A stretch of DNA of 21,636 bases from JAZTZP01 sp045637525 (GTDB lineage Bacteria; Bacillota; Clostridia; UBA1381), in the NCBI GenBank assembly GCA_045637525.1, contig JAZTZP010000059.1, positions 1-21,636 on the forward strand, in the 5' to 3' direction. How positions within the stretch are numbered: the stretch's first letter is position 1; each line of letters opens with the position of its first letter. Positions 7,423 through 15,446 of the stretch are shown here, one piece after another. The notes below the pieces were generated by a model. The model searched no databases. It was not told the DNA's origin and saw only the letters and a program-made list of their open reading frames with translations. The translations under genes and the position numbers were made by a program.

Positions 7423-8061
7423 TTATTTCGTGCCGAAAATTCTGTCGCCGGCATCACCCAAGCCCGGTACTATATATCCGTTTTCATTGAGCTTTTCGTC
7501 AACTATACCACAGTACACCTTAACATCGGGGTGAGCCTCGCATACGGTTCTTATGCCTTCCGGAGCGGCTATGATAGACATAAGCTTTATGTCGGTAACG
7601 CCGCGGCCTTTTATAAATTCGATAGCGGCTTTTGCCGAACCGCCTGTTGCAAGCATTGGGTCGGTTATGATTACCTGACGCTCTTCTATATTTTGGGGAA
7701 CCTTGAAATAGTATTCAACGGGACGCAAAGTTTCTTCATCTCTGTAAAGTCCTATATGTCCAACTTTTGCAGAGGGAAGAAGGTTTGTAATTCCGTTTAC
7801 CATGCCAAGGCCTGCTCTCAAAATCGGAACAACGGTAAGTTTTTTTCCGCCGATTACCTTTGTTTTTGTTTTGCATATCGGAGTTTCAACGATTTCTTCA
7901 CGTAACGGAAGATCTGCCGTTGCCTCATATGCAATAAGCGTTGATATTTCTTCGATAAGCTCACGGAATTGCTTGCTTCCGGTGCGCTTGTCCCTCAATA
8001 TAGAGATTTTATGCTGAATAAGGGGATGTGTCATTACAAATAAATTGTTATACTGTTCCAT
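7423..8061 (-). CDS. upp: Uracil phosphoribosyltransferase
   Basis: A 212-residue cytosolic enzyme that makes UMP from uracil and PRPP. The PRPP-binding loop is IITDPMLATGGSA (131-143); the N-terminal MTHPLIQHKISILRDKRTGS and the uracil-binding C-terminus YIVPGLGDAGDRIFGTK are both diagnostic. Length matches the bacterial family (about 208-212). AAGGAG lies eight bases before the ATG. It is the first gene of a two-gene unit with the uracil permease and has its own sigma-A-type promoter at 8097-8125, so the terminator further upstream (8165-8190) is not in its leader. Confidence 0.97.
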   Translation of the reverse strand: MEQYNNLFVMTHPLIQHKISILRDKRTGSKQFRELIEEISTLIAYEATADLPLREEIVETPICKTKTKVIGGKKLTVVPILRAGLGMVNGITNLLPSAKVGHIGLYRDEETLRPVEYYFKVPQNIEERQVIITDPMLATGGSAKAAIEFIKGRGVTDIKLMSIIAAPEGIRTVCEAHPDVKVYCGIVDEKLNENGYIVPGLGDAGDRIFGTK

Positions 8062-8096
8062 AATAAAGCTCCTTCCGAATTATAATTACTAAATTT

Positions 8097-8125
8097 ATAA
8101 TATCACATTTTTTTGAGCTTGTCCA
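8097..8125 (-). promoter_or_regulatory. Sigma-A-type promoter of upp
   Basis: On the minus strand, TGGACA (8125-8120), a 17-base spacer and TATTAT (8102-8097) lie 36 bases before the upp start codon. The fit to TTGACA/TATAAT with optimal spacing makes this the likely start point of the upp-permease transcript. Confidence 0.7.
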
Positions 8126-8164
8126 TAGTATTTTATAAATTGAAATAAAAATTTTATAAAATGA

Positions 8165-8190
8165 CAAAAAAAGAAGATTTAAAAATCTTC
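8165..8190 (-). terminator. Intrinsic terminator (minus strand)
   Basis: A perfect 8-bp stem GAAGATTT/AAATCTTC (8173-8190) is followed on the minus strand by TTTTTTTG, a textbook terminator. It lies upstream of the upp promoter and downstream of the stronger terminator at 8396-8440, so it must end a transcript that starts within 8191-8395. A CTTCAAA at about 8210 could pair with TTTGAAG overlapping the stem, giving a possible antiterminator. Confidence 0.7.
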
Positions 8191-8395
8191 AAACCACTCA
8201 CCACCAATTTTGAAGGCGGAAAGCAAATCTTTTTTTGAACAAGCAAAATTGCACGGATTTTGAATGAATTAATTTTTATAAACAAATTTACAAAGCATAT
8301 ATTGCTTTCAAATTTGCATTTATTGTAAAAAAACAATGTCGGATATTGCACATTTTTGCGGGTCAGTCTGTAAACAGCATACATATGTGGTTTGT
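8191..8395 (-). other. Structured gene-free stretch, possible small RNA
   Basis: No convincing gene is present: the only frame (8154-8384) lacks a ribosome binding site and has low-complexity composition. The stretch contains a 46-base nested hairpin (8278-8323: ATAAACAAATTT pairs with AAATTTGCATTTAT, enclosing AAAGCA/TGCTTT) and a smaller ATTGT/ACAAT hairpin (8322-8337). On the minus strand these lead into the terminator at 8165-8190. Hairpins plus a private terminator fit a small RNA, but I see no clear promoter and do not recognise a known RNA family. Confidence 0.35.
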
Positions 8396-8440
8396 AAAAA
8401 GCCTTACAAGCTGTGATGTAAGCTGTTTGTAAGGCTTTTT
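8396..8440 (-). terminator. Strong intrinsic terminator (symmetric)
   Basis: AAAAAGCCTTACAA (8396-8409) pairs perfectly over 14 bases with TTGTAAGGCTTTTT (8427-8440), with a 17-base loop. The A- and T-runs at both ends make it usable in either direction. It begins four bases after the stop of the minus-strand gene 8444-9094. Confidence 0.9.
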
Positions 8441-8443
8441 GGC

Positions 8444-9094
8444 TTATATGGCAATCTCAATATCCTTTTTCTTATTGATGATGTATTCAATATCGTTGTC
8501 GTCCAGTATTTTAGGATTATATTTACTCGTTATGACGTCAGTCATTTTTTGTATATTTTTTTTATCCTTCAGAGCATCAATATTACTTGCAAACATAGAA
8601 GCAATAAGTCTGTTTGATTTATATCTGTATCGTTCTTTTTCAAGATCACGGAGATAATATCCCAGTCTTTGCATCTGAACTGCGTTCAGTTTGTGATTAT
8701 TATTCCTTATGTAATGGCGGATATCAAGAATTTTCATATCAGTGATTTGTTCTTTATCTGTCATGTTTGCAATAAAGCGGTCTAATTGAGACATTACATT
8801 GATTGTATTTGAAAAAAATTCACAGATATCAAAATCATCATCTTCTAAAGATGTAGTTTTTGTCGGATTCCCGAATTTTTTTAATTCAGGTACAAAGTCT
8901 ATCTCATCAGTATCCTCGTCATATGAAGAAATTGACCAGTTAAAATTTTTCAGACTACATGGAATACAGCTCAAATAATTAACAGCGGCTACTCTTGTTT
9001 TGAATGTCAATGCGTTTGTTTTTGAGGTTACGGTATTAGGACAGCCTCTATAATCTGTTCCTATATAAAAATTATTTGATGTCAGTACATACAT
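8444..9094 (-). CDS. Hypothetical protein, 216 aa
   Basis: I do not recognise this protein. It has no signal peptide or membrane helix, so it is probably cytosolic. The N-terminal 50 residues (YVLTSNNFYIG, then a run rich in Thr, Asn and Lys) look like a small beta domain that lists or displays values. The middle is acidic (YDEDTDEIDFVPE, LEDDDFDICEFF), and the C-terminal 110 residues are strongly charged and probably helical (LRDLEKERYRYKSNRLIASMF). The ATG is preceded by AAAGGAG. It follows the 58-codon gene at 9113-9289 after 18 bases, so the two form an operon divergent from the HTH-type gene at 9529, which may regulate them. Confidence 0.75.
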   Translation of the reverse strand: MYVLTSNNFYIGTDYRGCPNTVTSKTNALTFKTRVAAVNYLSCIPCSLKNFNWSISSYDEDTDEIDFVPELKKFGNPTKTTSLEDDDFDICEFFSNTINVMSQLDRFIANMTDKEQITDMKILDIRHYIRNNNHKLNAVQMQRLGYYLRDLEKERYRYKSNRLIASMFASNIDALKDKKNIQKMTDVITSKYNPKILDDNDIEYIINKKKDIEIAI

Positions 9095-9112
9095 TTTAAA
9101 ATTCTCCTTTGT

Positions 9113-9289
9113 TTATAATTGCCTGTTGTGATTGTTGTTATTTGATATCTTCTTTTTGCTTTTTTCTTTTTCGGCGTTTTTATCTGAACTTTTCTGACGT
9201 GTTTTATTCCGGGGACGGGAAAAACAGCTGTCGTCTCCTTTGGCGAATCCTTCAGGATCGCAGATGTTCCATAAGTTCATAAAATCCAT
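9113..9289 (-). CDS. Small hydrophilic protein, 58 aa
   Basis: A 58-residue product with an N-terminal motif MDFMNLWNICDPEGFAKGDD and a very basic, low-complexity tail rich in Lys, Ser and Asn (KEKSKKKISNNNNHNRQL). The frame opens 18 bases earlier, but the AGGAGG at about 9300 lies inside those extra codons and is correctly spaced for the ATG at 9289, so I use that start. It shares an operon with the unrecognised 216-residue gene. The tail suggests nucleic-acid or membrane-surface contact, but that is only composition. No family recognised. Confidence 0.65.
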   Translation of the reverse strand: MDFMNLWNICDPEGFAKGDDSCFSRPRNKTRQKSSDKNAEKEKSKKKISNNNNHNRQL

Positions 9290-9347
9290 TTGAAATTCCT
9301 CCTTCATTGATTATAATTATATCATATTATCAGAGTATTATCTATAA

Positions 9348-9412
9348 CAAAGAGTGCAAAATGAGGAAGTTATTTTTTACAAAAAGTGCAAAAGCTATCA
9401 GGTGTGCACAAT
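9348..9412. repeat. Three GTGC-centred repeats, possible operator
   Basis: CAAAGAGTGCAAAA (9348-9361) and CAAAAAGTGCAAAA (9380-9393) match at 13 of 14 positions and lie 32 bases apart, three helical turns. A looser copy, CAGGTGTGCACAAT, lies at 9399-9412. They sit between two divergent transcription units, one of which encodes an HTH-type protein, so they may be its binding sites. Confidence 0.45.
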
Positions 9413-9464
9413 GGCTTGTATATATTAAATAAAACATTTATAATAAATTCGTTTGCAATGTTAA

Positions 9465-9493
9465 TTGATTTATAAATGAAAATATGTTATAAT
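9465..9493 (+). promoter_or_regulatory. Promoter of the HTH-type gene
   Basis: TTGATT (9465-9470), a 17-base spacer and a perfect TATAAT (9488-9493) precede the start codon by 35 bases. The spacing is ideal. Confidence 0.65.
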
Positions 9494-9528
9494 TATTAAT
9501 AATTTGCGAATAAAGGGAGTATGATGAA

Positions 9529-10041
9529 ATGAGTAATGGGAGTTCGGAAAACATATATAAGGTATTAAGAAACAAGCTGAATTTATCGAGAGAGGTTGTA
9601 TGCGATAAAAGCGTTGGCAATGAGCACGGAATGCTTACACCGGAACGTCTTGAAAGAATAGAGAACAACAAATTTCCTATTCATCCGGAGGAAGTTCTGT
9701 TATTGGCAGACATATACAAAGAGCCGACACTTTGCAACCGCTACTGTTCTAATGAGTGCCCGATTGGCAGGAAATATGTACCTGAAATTAAGACAACAGA
9801 TCTGGAAAAAATCATTTTATCTATGGTTGCTTCGTTAAATACAATGAAAAAAAGCCAGGAGCGTTTGATTGAAATTACGGAAGACGGAGTAATTGATGAT
9901 GAGGAATTAAAAGATTTTATAAAAATTCAGAAAGATCTGGAACGCATATCAATAACGGTGGAATCGCTGCAGCTCTGGACGGAGAAAATGATTGCAAACG
10001 GCAGAATTAATATTGAAAAATATAATGAATTGAAGCAATAA
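9529..10041 (+). CDS. XRE-like helix-turn-helix regulator
   Basis: A 170-residue protein. Residues 8-65 resemble an XRE/Cro-type helix-turn-helix domain: IYKVLRNKLNLSREVVCDK, then LTPERLERIENNKFPIHPEEVLLLADIY, in which the ER(I/L)E segment and the spacing to the last helix are typical. Straight after comes CNRYCSNECPIG (Cys69, 73, 77), which could bind a metal or iron-sulfur cluster. The C-terminal 85 residues are charged and probably form a coiled coil (DLEKIILSMVASLNTMKKSQ onward) for dimerisation. AAGGGAG lies nine bases before the ATG. It is transcribed away from the operon 8444-9289 across a region with GTGC repeats, and may control that operon and itself. I see no clear terminator after it, only a weak GCGT/ACGC pairing followed by six T at about 10097-10102. 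Confidence 0.7.
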   Translation: MSNGSSENIYKVLRNKLNLSREVVCDKSVGNEHGMLTPERLERIENNKFPIHPEEVLLLADIYKEPTLCNRYCSNECPIGRKYVPEIKTTDLEKIILSMVASLNTMKKSQERLIEITEDGVIDDEELKDFIKIQKDLERISITVESLQLWTEKMIANGRINIEKYNELKQ

Positions 10042-10138
10042 TAAGATAAGGCGTTTTGATTCGTTTATTCTTGTATTTATAAATTATGCATGACGCTTTT
10101 TTATTGATGATTTTAAATAGTTTTGTTTAATTTGTATA

Positions 10139-10167
10139 TTGATTTTACGGATTTTATATGATATACT
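10139..10167 (+). promoter_or_regulatory. Promoter of the cobalamin operon
   Basis: TTGATT (10139-10144), a 17-base spacer and TATACT (10162-10167, preceded by ATGA) predict a transcription start near 10174, about 25 bases before the riboswitch core. No other promoter of similar quality is visible before 21499. Confidence 0.7.
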
Positions 10168-10194
10168 ATAAGCGTAAAATTTAATATTTTCACA

Positions 10195-10396
10195 CAGAGT
10201 GTCGGGTATGCCGGTAAAGGGCATAGCCGGTGAAAAGGGAATGGGGTGAGACTCCCCTGCGAGGAACTGTCGCCGTATGTGTTGAATGTTTTTATATCCG
10301 TCGGTGAAAGCCGGTCATTGGGAAACTGAGAAGGCAGGGTATAAAAATGAAAAGCTTTTGCTTTATATAACACGAGCCGGAAGACCTGCTCTGATA
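10195..10396 (+). promoter_or_regulatory. Cobalamin (B12) riboswitch aptamer
   Basis: The region carries the ordered core of the cobalamin aptamer. GCCGGTGAAAAGGGAA (10226-10241) is followed by GGGGTGAGACTCCCCTGCGAG and then GAACTGTCGCC (from 10264). Next come the variable middle with GGTGAAAGCC (from 10303) and the 3' B12 box GAGCCGGAAGACCTGCTC (10374-10391). In this class, bound adenosyl- or other cobalamin usually turns genes off, which fits an uptake operon expressed under cobamide limitation. The regulated gene is about 270 bases downstream, leaving space for a long expression platform. Confidence 0.93.
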
Positions 10397-10476
10397 TTAT
10401 TCCGTAAGTGCTTTTGCATAGGAGTAATGTTTTTGTCGCATGGATTGTAACAGGGCGGTTCCGGTTTTGTTTTGGT

Positions 10477-10554
10477 GCGGCAATTTGTGATGTAATCACA
10501 GGAAAACTCAGCTGTGGTAATTTTTTGAAAGAAAAATTGCCGCGGCTTTTTAAT
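10477..10554 (+). terminator. Candidate riboswitch expression platform hairpin
   Basis: GCGGCAATTT (10477-10486) pairs perfectly with AAATTGCCGC (10534-10543), followed by GGCTTTTTAATT. The loop is long (47 bases) and contains smaller pairings such as TGTGATGTAATCACA (about 10486-10500). It could be the terminator controlled by the aptamer, although the T-run is short (five). Confidence 0.5.
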
Positions 10555-10585
10555 TATATGCGGCTTAAAAAGGAGGAAAGAATAA

Positions 10586-10603
10586 ATGCACCTGTTTGGT
10601 TAA
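10586..10603 (+). other. Possible five-codon leader peptide with strong ribosome site
   Basis: AGGAGG (10571-10576) lies nine bases before an ATG that opens a five-codon frame (Met-His-Leu-Phe-Gly, stop). The ribosome site is better than that of the first real gene at 10663. It may be a leader frame or a relic of a shortened upstream gene. Confidence 0.25.
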
Positions 10604-10662
10604 ATTATCAGGTTATCGGAATTAAAGTCATGTGTAATTAAAAATGAAAGGATTGAATTTAA

Positions 10663-11838
10663 ATGAGTTTTAGAAAAATATTTAAGGAAGCTGTATCGGT
10701 ATTATTGGTTTTGACAATGTGTATATTGCTTTTACCTGTGACTGCATTTGCGACAGAAGATATTCAGGAAGAATACGAACTTCGGGTTCTTACCTTTGAA
10801 GACGAGGGGAACGAAAACTACTGGTCAGACTTAATTGCTGAAGATCAGTACAGCGATCCGATGCTGTACGTAGGTACGGCAAAGGAGAGCGAAGCATACA
10901 AGTGGTATGATGAGGGGAATACAGAACTTTCACACATCTTGCCTTTTAACTACGGAACTTATAATTATTGGGGTGGCGGTCATGCAATATCTGATTATGC
11001 ATCAACAGACTTTGAAACATATGGTGGATATATGTACCAGCTTACGGTTTTTCGGGATGAAGAATATGAAGAAGGTGTTATGCTCAGAGAAGGTGGCGGA
11101 AATAACGGTTCTGACAACTTTGCGGTGCATTTCGGGTATGCCGATGATTCTGGATATAACGGAACTGCGAATCTTCCGTCATTATCATTTGCAGACGGCA
11201 AAGCCCGTGTTATTGACCATATGTATGTAAATATCACAACATATCCTCTCTATTGCTTTTTGGAGGGAAATGGATTTACTGATCCACTTGGTGAAAATGA
11301 CTGGGTAAAAATTATAGCAACTGGCTATAACGGAAATGAGAAAACGAAAACTGCCGAGTTCTATCTTGTAAATTTTGCGGAGGGCATTTTTGTTATCGAC
11401 TGGACACCATGGGACCTTTCAGGTCTTGGTGCAGTAACAAAGGTTGAATTTAATATGGCAGGTTCAAACGATAACGGATACGGATTTTCACAACCTGCAT
11501 ACTTTGCCTATGATGATGTAGCAGTTCGTTTTGAAAAAACTTATCCAAGTGATATGCAAATAAGCGATATATATGTTTTGGAATCAGAAACAGAAAATAC
11601 ATATGAATACTATTATTATGCAGGTTATCCTGAAAACACATCAGGAAAAGCAATTATAGCTTTGTATTCAGGTGAAAGGTTTGTCGGGATGGATATAAAA
11701 GATATAACTAATGGCGATAATGATGTTTTTGGAAGCATTGCTACAAGCGAAGCACCGGATAATTATAAGATAATGATTTGGAATGGATTGCAAAATATAA
11801 CGCCTTTGTGCAATGCTGTCACAGGCGATATAGACTAA
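10663..11838 (+). CDS. Secreted DUF4465 protein, BtuH-like cobamide-binding candidate
   Basis: A 391-residue exported protein, the first gene under the cobalamin riboswitch. The signal peptide is residues 1-30 (VSVLLVLTMCILLLP, cleavage TAFA-T). Residues about 42-291 fit the DUF4465 beta-sandwich pattern: TFEDEGNENYW, a GSDNFAVHFGY core, MYVNITTYPLYCFLEG, DWVKIIATGYNGN, AEFYLVNFAEG, DWTPWDLSGLGAVTKVEF and PAYFAYDDVAVRF. To my recollection this is the family containing BtuH, a surface cobamide binder of gut Bacteroidetes; that link is from memory. The last 100 residues form a separate beta domain (KAIIALYSGERFVGMDIKD, YKIMIWNGLQNITPLCNA) seen at the ends of other clostridial secreted proteins. 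It has no SLH, LPXTG or lipobox, so it is either free or held by partner proteins. The ATG is preceded by AAAGGA. Confidence 0.82.
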   Translation: MSFRKIFKEAVSVLLVLTMCILLLPVTAFATEDIQEEYELRVLTFEDEGNENYWSDLIAEDQYSDPMLYVGTAKESEAYKWYDEGNTELSHILPFNYGTYNYWGGGHAISDYASTDFETYGGYMYQLTVFRDEEYEEGVMLREGGGNNGSDNFAVHFGYADDSGYNGTANLPSLSFADGKARVIDHMYVNITTYPLYCFLEGNGFTDPLGENDWVKIIATGYNGNEKTKTAEFYLVNFAEGIFVIDWTPWDLSGLGAVTKVEFNMAGSNDNGYGFSQPAYFAYDDVAVRFEKTYPSDMQISDIYVLESETENTYEYYYYAGYPENTSGKAIIALYSGERFVGMDIKDITNGDNDVFGSIATSEAPDNYKIMIWNGLQNITPLCNAVTGDID

Positions 11839-11847
11839 AGGAATGAC

Positions 11848-14800
11848 ATGAAAATGAAAATTAAAAAGACAATCAAAAATATAATATCAATATTTATTGC
11901 TGTTATTATGCTTATGTCGATTTTGCCTGTTGGAGCTTTTGCGGTTGATAAGACAGTAAGTAATACACAATATAATTTGAATATTTATGTTCCCCAAAAT
12001 ACAGTAGGTAGTATCAGATTTTACCCTACTACAGGTTTTGATGAGGATAATCGGGATATTTTTAATGAAGAGGATATAATCTCTTATGAAGAGGATTTAG
12101 ATACGGATGCAAAATATGATATTTACACAATGTCTGTTACCGAGGGAACTTATTCATTTCGTGCAACCGATAGTGACGGCAAAAGTCTGGGCGGCGGAGT
12201 TATAAAAGTTCCTGCCGAAGCGATTGTTGAAGGTGATGAACGCGATGGTTATGAAGTGACGGTCTATCTTCGTCTTTCAAAAACTTATATTACAAATAAG
12301 TATGATGATAAAAAAGCATCTGCTGAAGATTTTTCTGTAACGCTATTAAATAAACTTGGAACAGTTACAATGGGAGATGTATTTGTAGATGAAAACGGAT
12401 ACTCTTGTTATCCTGCTTTGATTTACACAAACGGAAATGCACTTTTATATTATGTAACGGCTACTCCGTCAGAAGAATATGCAGAATTACACAGTTTAAA
12501 AGAAGAACGAAACAGTAATATAGCCGTTTTTAAGAGTGATAAAATACAGAGCTTTAAACTAACGCTTTCGCCTAAAATCCCTTTTACTATTATTGCCCCG
12601 GCAGATGCGAAAGTTTCTATGTATGATCAGATCCTCAATTTTAACACAGTTAAAATTGAGCCTTCAAACATAACGGACAATGAGGACGGAACTTGCAGAT
12701 TTGAGTTTGCCTCTGCAGGAGAAAGCTGGCGCGTATCTATGGAAGGCAAGCGCACACAGGCAGGATATATTCTTACTGATCTCAGTGAAGCCGAAGCAAT
12801 TTTAAAGATTGACTTCCCTGACGGTGACACCAACGAGCAAGTAGATACATGGATAGGCAGAAAAGAAAGCGGTGTTTTACTTAATATCAATGAGCGTAAT
12901 AAACTGTCACTTGATATAGGTGAAAGCTATAAGGTTCGTGCATACCGTGCTCCGTGGCAGATTATCAACACCGATACCGATAATATTATGATTGAACCTG
13001 ATTTTCATTTTAACATTCTTTCAGGTGATGATGTAATAGATATTGAGCAGACAGACGGTGGAAATGCAGGCGGAAACCGGGCAGAAATAACTGCTAAAAG
13101 TACAGGTGTTGCTGTTGTTGAAGTAAGCTACGATGCAATAGATGTAGCATGGAGTGATAAATCTGAGCTTTACGGTGCAACAAATCCGAGACGTACAGGA
13201 GTTTTTGTGGTCACAGTAGGCGATAATTACGGAGATGTTTCAGGAACCTGCATTGATACCGAGTATTATACACATTATTTTACCGGTGACAGCGGTGTTA
13301 TGGCAATCTCTCCTGAAGGTGATAACGTCAGTGTTGAAGTTGCAAATGTCTGGCAGGGAACTTTAAGAACATGGAAAAATATAGCAGGTACGGAGGGTTT
13401 TTTTGAAGTCCCTATTTTAAACGGAAACAATATTTTAAAAATCACGGCTGACGGAATATGTGATTACAGAGTAATCCGCGCATCACAGCTTGAACCTGTT
13501 ATCACAAACAAAACTAATGCCGGGCGTACGGAAGCAGTTTATCCCGGTGATGAACTTACAATAGGATTTAAAGGATTATTTCAGTGGATTCCTAAATTTT
13601 CAGGTATTTATAACCCAAGTAGATTATATTTAGCTTATAATCAGGGAGAAAATGTTATAGAAAGTGTCAAAAGTCAATATGCTTTGCCTGAAACAACTAT
13701 GGATATAACAGTTCCTGACAATGCAACGGAAAATATTATACTGAGCCACGGAAGACTTACAGGAAACAGTCTCGGCTCTGTATGGTCAGCACACCGTCAG
13801 CTTACTGATACTGGTGTTCCTGCAAACTTTAATGCATCAAATCTTCCGCTTGAAGATTTGGCTTTGCCTGATTTGACGATTACTGTAGCAGAACCGTCAA
13901 ATGATTCTGAAAACACCGGAAACACAGGCAGTTCAGATGGAAATTCGGGTGGTGGTGGAGGTTCCTTCGAGCCTGAAAATGAGGATATCAATGTCTCGGA
14001 CTTAGAGTTTGACATTTCAGATAACGAAGCAGATGGGTATGTAACTGTAAGCTTTACCGACAACGGCAAGCGTAAATCAGGTGAAAGCGGAGTTACATAC
14101 AAAACATCACTTGGTGAAATAATTGAAGCCGTGAAAGTTCCTTTTAAAGATGACGATACAGTAGCATCTGTCACTTTAAGGCTTTTAAAAGCTCTTGACA
14201 TCAAAGCGACTTATACAGGGAAACCGACTAATAATTTCTATCTTTCATCAATCGGAGGCTTTACTCTGAATGGAAAGTATTATTCATCATTCGGTGAGTT
14301 TGATGCAGGTGCCGCATCGGGTTGGATGGTAAAGCATAATAATTGGTTTATCAATATGGGAGCATCAGAATTTGCGGTTCACGATGGAGATACTGTAGAT
14401 TGGCTTTATACCTGCCGTCTTGGTGCAGATATCGGATGTGATTGGTCAAATCCAAGTGCAGAGATTTCGGGAATAAAATTCAAGAAAAATTACGGAACAC
14501 TATCACCAACATTTAACAAAGATACAACAGAATATACTTATACTGTTTCTTCCTCCACAAGTTCAATATGTATGGAAGCTGAGCAGGAAAACTATTGGGC
14601 AAGGGTTACTTACAACTCAGGAGACAGGATATATAAGGCGATGGAGTCTATTCCTGTCTCAGATGGTACGGTTATAACTATTGAAAGCTCATTTGCTGAA
14701 TATATGGGACACACGCCAACTGATACAGACAGCGTGAAAATTACCATTAAGAAAAGTTTAAGCGGGTCAAATGGTGGTTCAGGGTCTTCTGTTAAGAATG

Positions 14801-15435
14801 ATGCAGGAAACAAATCTGAAGAAGAGACCAAAACGGATGAAACAAATAAAGATAGTGAAGTTCCGGAAAAGCCAACTTTTACAGAAACTACATTTATTGA
14901 TGTAAACAAAGACGATTGGCATTATGACTCTGTAAAGTATGTGTACGAAAACAATCTTATGCAAGGTACAGGTAACGGTTTTGAACCTGAAAGCAAAATG
15001 TCAAGAGCCATGCTTGTAACAGTTCTTTACAGAATGGTAAACTCTGAAAATACCCAAAGTATCCATAGCTTTTTAGATGTTCCCGAAGGTGAGTGGTATA
15101 CCGATGCAGTTGCGTGGGCGGCTTCAAATGGAATTGTAAGCGGTATAAACAGTACAGAGTTTGCACCTGACAGTGATATATCCCGTGAGCAAATGGCACT
15201 TATTATCTATCGCTTTGCGAAAATGCAGGGTTATGATGTAAGTGGTGTGGCAGACATTTCAAGTTATACAGATAAAAATGATGTAAGTGATTGGGCGTTT
15301 GACGCAATTTGTTGGGCAAACAAAACAGAGCTTGTAAACGGTACAAGCAAAACTTTACTTTCACCTAAAGCTACAGCAACCCGTGCTCAGGTTGCGGCAA
15401 TTCTTATGCGTTTTTGTGAGTACATAGCAAAATAA
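11848..15435 (+). CDS. Large SLH-anchored surface protein with DUF4430 (transcobalamin-like) domain
   Basis: A 1195-residue wall-attached protein starting nine bases after the BtuH-like gene, with AAGGA in the gap. The signal peptide is residues 1-33 (cleavage VGAFA-V). Residues 34-680 are beta-rich and unrecognised; WQI, TDNI and VVEVSY segments suggest Ig-like modules. A Ser/Gly/Asn linker (684-714) leads to DUF4430 at about 740-865, recognised by LGEIIEAVKVPF, SGWMVKHNNWFINMG and TVDWLYTCRLGADIG. A cadherin-like beta-sandwich (873-965, ISGIKFKKNYGTLSPTFN) and an acidic linker follow, then three SLH repeats (1015-1065, 1074-1130, 1135-1195). DUF4430 is named after its similarity to the C-terminal domain of transcobalamin, which closes over bound B12. 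In a cobalamin-riboswitch operon, cobamide capture at the wall is the natural inference. Confidence 0.85.
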   Translation: MKMKIKKTIKNIISIFIAVIMLMSILPVGAFAVDKTVSNTQYNLNIYVPQNTVGSIRFYPTTGFDEDNRDIFNEEDIISYEEDLDTDAKYDIYTMSVTEGTYSFRATDSDGKSLGGGVIKVPAEAIVEGDERDGYEVTVYLRLSKTYITNKYDDKKASAEDFSVTLLNKLGTVTMGDVFVDENGYSCYPALIYTNGNALLYYVTATPSEEYAELHSLKEERNSNIAVFKSDKIQSFKLTLSPKIPFTIIAPADAKVSMYDQILNFNTVKIEPSNITDNEDGTCRFEFASAGESWRVSMEGKRTQAGYILTDLSEAEAILKIDFPDGDTNEQVDTWIGRKESGVLLNINERNKLSLDIGESYKVRAYRAPWQIINTDTDNIMIEPDFHFNILSGDDVIDIEQTDGGNAGGNRAEITAKSTGVAVVEVSYDAIDVAWSDKSELYGATNPRRTGVFVVTVGDNYGDVSGTCIDTEYYTHYFTGDSGVMAISPEGDNVSVEVANVWQGTLRTWKNIAGTEGFFEVPILNGNNILKITADGICDYRVIRASQLEPVITNKTNAGRTEAVYPGDELTIGFKGLFQWIPKFSGIYNPSRLYLAYNQGENVIESVKSQYALPETTMDITVPDNATENIILSHGRLTGNSLGSVWSAHRQLTDTGVPANFNASNLPLEDLALPDLTITVAEPSNDSENTGNTGSSDGNSGGGGGSFEPENEDINVSDLEFDISDNEADGYVTVSFTDNGKRKSGESGVTYKTSLGEIIEAVKVPFKDDDTVASVTLRLLKALDIKATYTGKPTNNFYLSSIGGFTLNGKYYSSFGEFDAGAASGWMVKHNNWFINMGASEFAVHDGDTVDWLYTCRLGADIGCDWSNPSAEISGIKFKKNYGTLSPTFNKDTTEYTYTVSSSTSSICMEAEQENYWARVTYNSGDRIYKAMESIPVSDGTVITIESSFAEYMGHTPTDTDSVKITIKKSLSGSNGGSGSSVKNDAGNKSEEETKTDETNKDSEVPEKPTFTETTFIDVNKDDWHYDSVKYVYENNLMQGTGNGFEPESKMSRAMLVTVLYRMVNSENTQSIHSFLDVPEGEWYTDAVAWAASNGIVSGINSTEFAPDSDISREQMALIIYRFAKMQGYDVSGVADISSYTDKNDVSDWAFDAICWANKTELVNGTSKTLLSPKATATRAQVAAILMRFCEYIAK

Positions 15436-15446
15436 TAATCTGCGGT

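Noticed and set aside
8062..8190. PyrR attenuator or T-box controlling upp
   Set aside because: No PyrR anti-antiterminator loop or T-box sequence is visible, and a good promoter lies downstream of the terminator, so the terminator is not in the upp leader.
8154..8384. 76-codon minus-strand frame upstream of upp
   Set aside because: No ribosome binding site, low-complexity composition, and it runs through two hairpins and the terminator; better read as non-coding.
10408..10641. 77-codon frame overlapping the riboswitch leader
   Set aside because: It starts without an ATG or ribosome site and crosses the expression-platform hairpin; no protein family is recognisable.
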